Assembly (NCBI RefSeq): GCF_023897065.1
Contig: NZ_JAMHIV010000018.1
Coordinates: 62,001 to 126,000 of the forward strand
DNA: 64,000 nt
DNA from: Crossiella sp. SN42
GTDB taxonomy: Bacteria > Actinomycetota > Actinomycetes > Mycobacteriales > Pseudonocardiaceae
Reading direction: 5' to 3'
In this document: positions 58,384-64,000 of the stretch, in pieces
How positions within the stretch are numbered: position 1 is the first letter of the stretch
Layout: each line of letters opens with the position of its first letter
Position numbers and translations under genes: made by a program
Notes under the pieces: generated by a model
What the model was told of the DNA's origin: nothing
Seen by the model: the letters and a program-made list of their open reading frames with translations, nothing else
Database searches by the model: none

Positions 58384-59232
58384 TCAGCGGTCCGGCCGGG
58401 ACACCACGTAGGACCCGCTGCGCAGGAACCCGGTCACCGTCGCGCCGGCGTCCAGCAGCTCGCCCAGGGTGTCCCTGACCGCGAACCGCCACTCCACCGC
58501 GAGCACGGGATCCTTGCCACGCAAGGTCTCGATGTCGGCGGGCACCGCGACCAGCACGGTGCCCGCCCCGGTCTCCCGCCGCACCGGCCGACCGTCCACA
58601 TCGGACAGAAGTGGTTCGGCGGTGGTGATGTCCGGGGTGAGCGGGCGCCCGGCGCAGGCCGCGGCGACCGCGGGGCCGGTGAGCCGCCAGGACAGCAGCA
58701 CCCGGTCGCTGGGCCCGGCGTCGTTGATCTCATCGGCCATCGGGCCGTAGAAGTCGGGCAGGTACTCCGCGGGCAGCGCGCCCAGCTTGGCCAGGTTGAA
58801 GAAGGCGTTGCGGCGCACCAGCGGGTCGAAGGTCCAGCTGACCACGTCCAGGCCGCGCACCAGTGCCCAGGCCCGCTGGTGCAGCTTGAGCGCGTAGCCG
58901 ACCGAGCGGCCCTGGGCCTGGCCGGCCACCCCGGCCACGTGCGAGTGCAGACCGCGGCCGATCGGCGCGGCCAGGAAACCCGCCCCCGCGCCCACCAGCT
59001 CGTCGGCGCTGAACGCGCCTGCCACGTAACCGCCGGTGTGCTCCAGCACCCGCATCAGCTCGACGGTGATCGGCTCGCTGCCCGGCTTGGGCAGCCAGAT
59101 GTCCTGGAACAGCCGGAAAGCGCGTTGCAGGTCGCTGAGCTCGGCCAGTTCGGCGATCTCCACCCCGGCGGCGTGCGCGGCGGCCAGCGCGTCCCGCTTG
59201 GCGGTCTCCACCAGGGCCGCTTCGGCGCTCAT
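58384..59232 (-). CDS. COG3375-type acyltransferase (GNAT fold)
   Basis: A 282-residue protein of the GNAT-related COG3375 group: FRLFQDIWLPKPGSEPITVE, YVAGAFSADELVGAGAGFLA, LHSHVAGVAGQAQGRSVGYA (acyl-CoA loop QAQGRSVG), and VSWTFDPLVRRNAFFNLAKL. Members of this group N-succinylate D-amino acids in the N-succinylamino-acid racemase pathway. Its ATG 59232 overlaps the stop of the M20 peptidase by four bases, so both are translated together. Confidence 0.83.
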   Translation of the reverse strand: MSAEAALVETAKRDALAAAHAAGVEIAELAELSDLQRAFRLFQDIWLPKPGSEPITVELMRVLEHTGGYVAGAFSADELVGAGAGFLAAPIGRGLHSHVAGVAGQAQGRSVGYALKLHQRAWALVRGLDVVSWTFDPLVRRNAFFNLAKLGALPAEYLPDFYGPMADEINDAGPSDRVLLSWRLTGPAVAAACAGRPLTPDITTAEPLLSDVDGRPVRRETGAGTVLVAVPADIETLRGKDPVLAVEWRFAVRDTLGELLDAGATVTGFLRSGSYVVSRPDR

Positions 59233-60359
59233 CCACGGCTCCGCAGGTCGTCGACGAGTGCGGCCAGCAGCGCGGCGCGGGGCGGGATGTGCGCGGTGAG
59301 CACGTGTTCGTGCTCGGCGTGCGCGCCGCCGCCGACCGCGCCGAGCCCGTCCAGGGTGGGCACGCCGATCCCGGCGGTGAAGTTGCCGTCGGAGGCCCCG
59401 CCGACCGCGACCGAGCTCAGCGGCGGCAGCCCGAGCCCGGCGGCCAGCGCGACCGCGCGGGCGTAGAGCGCCGCCGAGGACGCGGCCTCCATCGGCGGCC
59501 GGTTGGGGCCGCCCAGCGGATCGAGCTCCACCCCCGGCAGCACCGGGGCGAAGGCGCGGATGGCCTGGTGCACACGCTGCTGTTCGGCGGCGGTGCGGGC
59601 GCGCACATCGCAGTGCACCACGGCCGCGGCGGGCACGGTGTTGGTGGTGGTGCCCGCGGAGAGCACGGTCGGGGTGACCGTGGTGCCCAGTCCGGGATCG
59701 CCCAGCGCGGCCAGCGCCAGCACCTGGTGCGCGAGCTCGATGCCCGCGTTGACGCCCAGCTCCGGTTCCAGCCCGGCGTGCGCGGCGCGGCCGGTGATGG
59801 CCAGCTGGTACATGCTGGTGCCCTTGCGCTCGGTCTTGAGCGCGCCCTGCTCGCCGCTGCCCTCCAGCACGAACACCGCGGCGCAGCCCCGCGCGGTGTC
59901 CTCGATCAGCTCCCGGGAGGTCAGCGAGCCGACCTCCTCGTCCCCGCTGACCAGTACGCTCACCCCGTCCAGGCTGTTCAGCCAGGACAGCGCGTGCAGG
60001 GCCTGGGCCAGCCCGGTCTTCATGTCGAAGCAGCCGGGCCCGCGCAGCACGCCGTCGGTGACCGAGAACGGCAGCCGGGCCAGGGTGCCGATCGGCCACA
60101 CCGTGTCGTGGTGGGCCAGCACCAGCACCCTGGGCCGATCACCGAAGCGCCAGCGCAGGTGGCTGACCCCGCCTAGCTCCAGGCGTTCCGGGGCCGCGCC
60201 GAGCAGCCGCGTGCCCTGCTCGGCCACCAGGTCCGCGCTGCGTGCCACTGCGGCCAGGTCGGCCGAGGGCGACTCGCAGGAGATCAGCTCGCCGAGGTCG
60301 TCGAGCAGGGCGGGCAGGGCTTGGGTCGCGCGCCGGAGCAGGTCGGAGGTCACCGGCAC
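59229..60359 (-). CDS. M20-family metallopeptidase (carboxypeptidase G2/desuccinylase-like)
   Basis: A 376-residue co-catalytic zinc peptidase: LAHHDTVWPIGTL (metal His and Asp, near 78-80), GPGCFDMKTGLAQALH (bridging Asp near 112), SGDEEVGSLTSRELIE (catalytic and metal Glu near 142), and the final HAEHEHV metal His region. Dimerisation insert RAAHAGLEPELGVNA is present. M20 members deacylate N-acyl-amino acids or glutamate conjugates. GTG 60359. Coupled to the COG3375 acyltransferase. Confidence 0.9.
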   Translation of the reverse strand: MPVTSDLLRRATQALPALLDDLGELISCESPSADLAAVARSADLVAEQGTRLLGAAPERLELGGVSHLRWRFGDRPRVLVLAHHDTVWPIGTLARLPFSVTDGVLRGPGCFDMKTGLAQALHALSWLNSLDGVSVLVSGDEEVGSLTSRELIEDTARGCAAVFVLEGSGEQGALKTERKGTSMYQLAITGRAAHAGLEPELGVNAGIELAHQVLALAALGDPGLGTTVTPTVLSAGTTTNTVPAAAVVHCDVRARTAAEQQRVHQAIRAFAPVLPGVELDPLGGPNRPPMEAASSAALYARAVALAAGLGLPPLSSVAVGGASDGNFTAGIGVPTLDGLGAVGGGAHAEHEHVLTAHIPPRAALLAALVDDLRSRG

Positions 60360-60432
60360 AGTCTGCGAGATGACGACCCGGTCAGTCTTGCCCGGGTGGG
60401 CGTGGTGGCCGGTTGAGGTCAGGCCGCGTCGC

Positions 60433-61809
60433 TCAGCTGCCCGGGATCCGGGCCGCCGCCCGGCTGCTGTGCAGGAACCGCGCGGGCTGCCCCGGCTCCC
60501 CCACCAGCACGTACACCGGGTACAGGCCCATCCTCGGCTCCGTGGCGATCAACGAGTCCGCGGTGAGCCCGAGCAGTTCCACCGGCGCCTCCGAGGTCAG
60601 CAAAATCTTGGCCGCCTCGGTCAGCGGCAGCGTGGTCAGCCAGAACCGGCCCTGCTCGTCGACGGTGACCTCCTGGCTGGCCAGGACCGCGTCGTACCGG
60701 CCGACCGCCCGGCCGGGGTCCACCGCGACCGGTTCGGCAGGCGGGACCAGCGCGCCGGGCAGCTCCGCCCCGCCCAGCTCGGCGACCAAGGGGCGCACCA
60801 GGTCCTGGTAGAGGCGGTACGTGTCGCCGCCGTTGGTCAGCAGCGCCACCGCCACCCCGGCGGCGGGCACCACGCGCAGGAACGCGCTCTGGCCGATGGT
60901 GCCGCCGTCGTGCCCGGCCACCCGGTTGCCCGGCAGGTCCCACACACCCCAGCCCAGGCCGTAGTGGCTGGGCAGCAGGCCAACCTCGGGCACGGCCACC
61001 CGCGGCTCCAGCATCGCCTCGGCCGACTCGGCGGACAGCACGCCCTCCCGGCCGCCGTCCAGGGCCAGCCTGGTGAACTCCAGCAGGTCGGCCGCGCGCA
61101 TGGACAGCAGCGCGCCGGCGGGCGCGGCGGAGGCGGCCAGCGACCACACCGGGGCCGGGAGCAGCTCGCCGTCCGGGCCGGGCAGGTGGCCGAGGGCGGC
61201 GCGGTAGCGGATGGCCTCGGTGGCGTCGGTCGCGGTGTGCGCCAGGCCGAGCGGGGTGATCAGGTGCTCGTGCAGGGTCTGGCCGAAGGGCTTGCCGCGC
61301 AGCACCTCGACCAGGCGGCCGAGCACGATGTAGCCGGCGTTGTTGTAGGAGAACATCTCGCCGGGCGGGAACAGCTGCGCGGCGTCGCCGAGGGTGGCCA
61401 CGAACTTCTCGACCGCGTCCGCGCCGTGACCGGTGTCCCGGAAGAGGTCCCCGGCGAACCCGGCGGTGTGCGCGAGCAGCTGCCGGGTGGTGATCACCGC
61501 GGCCGCGCCCGCATCGGCCAGAGTCAGCTCCGGCAGGTACTCGCGCACCGGCCGGTCCAGCTCCAGCAGGCCGTCGTCGAGCAGCTGCAGCACCAGGGTC
61601 GCGGTCCACAGCTTGGTGATCGAGCCGACCTGGAACAGCGAGTCGGTGGTGGCCTCGACCCCCGTGCCCAGGTTGAGCACCCCGGTGGCGGCCGTGACGA
61701 TCTCGCCGTCCACCAGCACCGCGGCCTGGGCCCCCGGCACCCCGTGCGTGGCGGCCAGCTCGGGCAGCTGCTCCTGGAGCCGGGCGCGGATGTCGTCGAT
61801 ACGGGTCAT
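60433..61809 (-). CDS. serine hydrolase of the class C beta-lactamase/DD-peptidase family
   Basis: A 458-residue serine hydrolase with the SxxK nucleophile motif in GSITKLWTATL (Ser near 62), YxN as YNNAGYIVLGRL (near 153) and the third motif HDGGTIGQSAF (near 296). The C-terminal 120 residues form the added beta domain of the esterase/peptidase branch. No signal peptide, so it acts inside the cell. ATG 61809 is preceded at seven bases by TAATCT, consistent with a leaderless message under a palindromic operator. Confidence 0.88.
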   Translation of the reverse strand: MTRIDDIRARLQEQLPELAATHGVPGAQAAVLVDGEIVTAATGVLNLGTGVEATTDSLFQVGSITKLWTATLVLQLLDDGLLELDRPVREYLPELTLADAGAAAVITTRQLLAHTAGFAGDLFRDTGHGADAVEKFVATLGDAAQLFPPGEMFSYNNAGYIVLGRLVEVLRGKPFGQTLHEHLITPLGLAHTATDATEAIRYRAALGHLPGPDGELLPAPVWSLAASAAPAGALLSMRAADLLEFTRLALDGGREGVLSAESAEAMLEPRVAVPEVGLLPSHYGLGWGVWDLPGNRVAGHDGGTIGQSAFLRVVPAAGVAVALLTNGGDTYRLYQDLVRPLVAELGGAELPGALVPPAEPVAVDPGRAVGRYDAVLASQEVTVDEQGRFWLTTLPLTEAAKILLTSEAPVELLGLTADSLIATEPRMGLYPVYVLVGEPGQPARFLHSSRAAARIPGS

Positions 61810-61819
61810 ACCGGCCAGA

Positions 61820-61840
61820 TTAGCGTACTTAGTACGTTAA
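61820..61840. promoter_or_regulatory. 21-bp palindromic operator over the serine hydrolase -10 box
   Basis: TTAGCGTACTTAGTACGTTA and the next base form a near-perfect dyad around the central T: CGTACT/AGTACG arms plus outer TTA/TAA. The minus-strand -10 box TAATCT (61822-61817) overlaps its edge. Dyads of this form are typical TetR operators; no tetR gene lies beside it in the window. Confidence 0.65.
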
Positions 61841-61893
61841 AGCTCGCGGCAAAGCAGGGACGGGTGGCCGGGATCCGGCCGCCCGCCGTCAGG

Positions 61894-62496
61894 TCAGGCC
61901 GCTGGCTTGCGGTAGGCCATGCGCAGGTTCTGCGGGCCCTTGCTCAGGTTCTGCTTGGTCAGCAGCGAGTCGATGAGCTGCTGCACCGGCTTGCGCCGCT
62001 TGTGCAGGATCACCGGCCGCCACACGAACGCGACGAACTGCCCGCCGGGCCGCAGCACCCGGACCGCCTCGCGCACCGCGGCCAGCGGGTCGGGCACCTC
62101 TTCCAGGCTGTAGGTGAAGAAGATGGTGTCCACGCTGTTGTCGGCGAAGGGCAGCTTGCAGCCGTCCCCCGCCACCAGCACCAGCTCCGCGCCCGGCGTG
62201 CCCGCGTGCTTGTCGGCGAGCTTCTTCTGCGCGCCCGCGGCCGGGTCCAGCCCGATCAGCCGGGCCTCGCCGCCGAGGTGCTCGCGCAGCGCCTTGGTGA
62301 AGAAGCCGCCGCCGCTGCCGATCTCCACGGTGGTGCTGCCCGGCCTGCTCGGCACCCACTTGCGCACGTCCCTGCTGGGCAGGTCCCAGCCCAGCACGAA
62401 GCGCAGCACGGGGTGGCTGATCAGCCGGTACAGCACGGCCGGGGTGCGCCAGCCCTTGCGGACCTGGGGCTCGGACTCGGTAGCGGTGGGGGTCAC
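61894..62496 (-). CDS. class I SAM-dependent methyltransferase
   Basis: A 200-residue methyltransferase of the Methyltransf_11 type: TTVEIGSGGGFFTKALREHL (SAM motif I, near residue 56), LIGLDPAAGAQKKLADKHAG, VLVAGDGCKLPFADNSVDTI and FFTYSLEEVPDPLAAVREAV. The C-terminal basic helix LTKQNLSKGPQNLRMAYRKP may contact substrate. GTG 62496 begins ten bases after the MFS stop. Substrate unknown. Confidence 0.88.
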   Translation of the reverse strand: MTPTATESEPQVRKGWRTPAVLYRLISHPVLRFVLGWDLPSRDVRKWVPSRPGSTTVEIGSGGGFFTKALREHLGGEARLIGLDPAAGAQKKLADKHAGTPGAELVLVAGDGCKLPFADNSVDTIFFTYSLEEVPDPLAAVREAVRVLRPGGQFVAFVWRPVILHKRRKPVQQLIDSLLTKQNLSKGPQNLRMAYRKPAA

Positions 62497-62506
62497 AGCT
62501 TCTCTC

Positions 62507-64000
62507 TCAGTCGTGTCCTGCGGACTTGATGACCTGCCGGGGCAGGAGTCGGGAGGCGACGATCGCGGCCAGGGTGAGCACCACCGCGGCGATCACCAGG
62601 GTGACGGTGAGCCCGTCCACGAAGGCCTGCCGGGCGGCGCCGAGCAGCGCCTCACCGGCCGGTCCGCCCAGCTCGCGCCCGGCCCGGTCGGCCTCGGACA
62701 TGGACTGCCGCGCCAGGTCCAGGCTGCCCTGCGGCACCCCGGGCACGGCGGCCAGGTGCGCGGTGTAGACCGCGGACATCACGCTGCCCACGATCGCGGT
62801 GCCCAGCCCGGTGCCCAGCTCGTAGCCGGTCTCCTCCACCGCGGCCGCGGCGCCTGCCTGCGCGGGCGGCGCGGAGGCCAGCAGCGCGTCGGAGGAGGCG
62901 GTGAAGGCCGCGGACACCCCGAGGCCGACGCCGAGCAGGCAGGGCACCAGCAGCCACGGGTGGTCCTGGGTGTCCAGCCAGAACCCGGCGGGCACCAGCG
63001 CGATCGCGGTGATGGTGAAGCCGCCCGCGGTGACCACGCTGGTGGAGAAGCGCTGCAGCAGCGGCGCGGCGACCAGGCCACCGGCGATGGCCGCGAGCAT
63101 CGCGGGCATCAGCCGCACCCCGGCCTCGAGCGGGCCGAGTTGCAGCACGTACTGGAGGTACTGGGAGAACGTCAGGCCGAGACCGGCCAGCGAGCTCATC
63201 ACCAGCACCACGCAGGCGACCGCGGTGCTGAAGGTGGCGTTGCGGAACATCCGCATGTCCAGCAACGGTTTTTCCATGCTCAGCTGCCGCCGGACGAACC
63301 AGACCAGCATCAGCAGGCCGCCGAGGCCGGTGGCGATGGCGACCGGGTCGAGCACGCCGTGGTGCCCGGCCTGCTTGACGCCGTAGGCGATGCCGAGCAC
63401 GCCGAGCGCGGACAGCAGCGCGGAGAGGATGTCCCAGCGGCCCTTGGCCGGGTCGGCCGACTCGGGCACCAGCCACAGCGCCAGCGGGATGGCGACCACC
63501 ATGACCGGCACGTTGATCAGGAAGGCCGCGTGCCAGGAGAAGAACTCCACCAGCACGCCGCCCAGCAGCGGTCCGAGCGCCGCGCCGGAGGCGGCCACCG
63601 CGCTCCACACGCCGATGGCGAACTGGCGTTCCTTGCGGTCGGGGAAGATGTGCCGCAGCACCGACAGGGTGGCCGGCATGATCATCGCGCCGCCGATGCC
63701 CAGCCCGGCGCGCGCGGCGATCAGCATGCCGGTGCTGGTGGACAGCGCCGCCGCGATCGAGGCGGCGCCGAAGACCAGGTAGCCGTACATCAGGATGCGG
63801 CGGCGGCCGTACCGGTCGCCGAGGGTGCCGAAGGCGATCAGCAGCGGGGCGGCCAGCAGCGAGTAGACGTCGATGATCCAGAGCAGCCCGACCGGGCCCG
63901 GCTTGAGATCAGCGGCGAGCGAGGGGACCGCGGTGTGCAGCACGGTGGCGTCCACCGCGACCAGCAGCAGGCTCACCGACAACACGGTGAGCACGGCCCA
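62507..64000 (-). CDS. DHA2-type (14-helix) MFS exporter, start outside window
   Basis: At least 497 residues of a drug/proton antiporter of the EmrB/QacA branch; the frame is open at the window's edge, where WAVLTVLSVSLLLVAVDATV is the first helix, so a few residues are missing. Motif A is seen in FGTLGDRYGRRRILMYGYLV and motif C in SAVAASGAALGPLLGGVLVE. It is followed by the methyltransferase gene ten bases downstream, suggesting that the two act together, for example modification and export of a small molecule. Confidence 0.9.
   Translation of the reverse strand, partial: WAVLTVLSVSLLLVAVDATVLHTAVPSLAADLKPGPVGLLWIIDVYSLLAAPLLIAFGTLGDRYGRRRILMYGYLVFGAASIAAALSTSTGMLIAARAGLGIGGAMIMPATLSVLRHIFPDRKERQFAIGVWSAVAASGAALGPLLGGVLVEFFSWHAAFLINVPVMVVAIPLALWLVPESADPAKGRWDILSALLSALGVLGIAYGVKQAGHHGVLDPVAIATGLGGLLMLVWFVRRQLSMEKPLLDMRMFRNATFSTAVACVVLVMSSLAGLGLTFSQYLQYVLQLGPLEAGVRLMPAMLAAIAGGLVAAPLLQRFSTSVVTAGGFTITAIALVPAGFWLDTQDHPWLLVPCLLGVGLGVSAAFTASSDALLASAPPAQAGAAAAVEETGYELGTGLGTAIVGSVMSAVYTAHLAAVPGVPQGSLDLARQSMSEADRAGRELGGPAGEALLGAARQAFVDGLTVTLVIAAVVLTLAAIVASRLLPRQVIKSAGHD

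Overview
The window is about 72% GC, single-copy chromosomal DNA of an actinomycete. Conserved-gene content (a conservon-type sensor kinase with a roadblock partner, an F420/LLM oxidoreductase, a HrdB/SigB-type sigma factor, a CYP102-type fused P450, several starts that look leaderless behind a TANNNT -10 box) fits a mycelial actinobacterium, probably Pseudonocardiaceae or a relative; the species cannot be fixed from the sequence. No rRNA, tRNA, CRISPR array or complete insertion sequence was found.

Region 1 (1-13.8 kb) is an aromatic-catabolism block. It starts inside a beta-ketoadipyl-CoA thiolase gene followed by an IclR regulator. Maleylacetate reductase, NAD-formate dehydrogenase and a LysR regulator lie on the minus strand. 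Divergent from them is a tightly coupled plus-strand operon: NMT1/TauA-type lipoprotein, two permeases, an ATPase, 4-hydroxybenzoate 3-monooxygenase (pobA), a second lipoprotein, and then the first two genes of a conservon (nitrate-sensing-type kinase and roadblock protein). MacA and PobA both feed the beta-ketoadipate pathway, so uptake, ring hydroxylation, funnelling and sensing appear to be packed together.

Region 2 (13.8-25.7 kb) is mixed chromosomal content: TetR, the non-base-flipping glycosylase AlkC divergent from an F420-type oxidoreductase over a palindrome, a YchJ-like SEC-C protein, a methyltransferase/TPR pair, a GNAT-like protein, a membrane protein, a two-component system with a Cys-rich sensor, and a GH36 alpha-galactosidase.

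Region 3 (25.7-34.4 kb) is the accessory part: a decayed trypsin-like gene, a 36-residue leaderless small gene with a strong terminator, a possible transposase relic beside a 22-bp-arm hairpin, a secreted ricin-type lectin, an intact trypsin-like protease, a STAND ATPase, 0.9 kb of GC-rich inverted and direct repeats, and a minus-strand operon (small acidic protein, 40-residue peptide under an SD-masking hairpin, membrane-anchored protein, FAD monooxygenase).

Region 4 (34.4-49 kb): sigma factor, ANT(6)-like nucleotidyltransferase, a threonine synthase-like enzyme divergent from its probable YheO-type regulator, ADP-ribosylglycohydrolase, DUF1304 protein, a CYP102-type P450-reductase divergent from a PAS/LuxR regulator, an acetyltransferase, a fused SecDF, a CPBP protease, and a 162-bp near-perfect inverted repeat.

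Region 5 (49-64 kb): MFS pump/MarR pair, LysR regulator, flavodoxin-ceramidase pair, GlxA-type regulator, HD protein, AlkZ-like winged-helix protein, an acetyltransferase/M20 peptidase pair resembling two-thirds of the N-succinylamino-acid racemase pathway, a serine hydrolase behind a palindromic operator, and an MFS exporter/methyltransferase pair running off the right edge. Across the whole window an 11-bp palindrome, TCCACWGTGGA, is strikingly over-represented.
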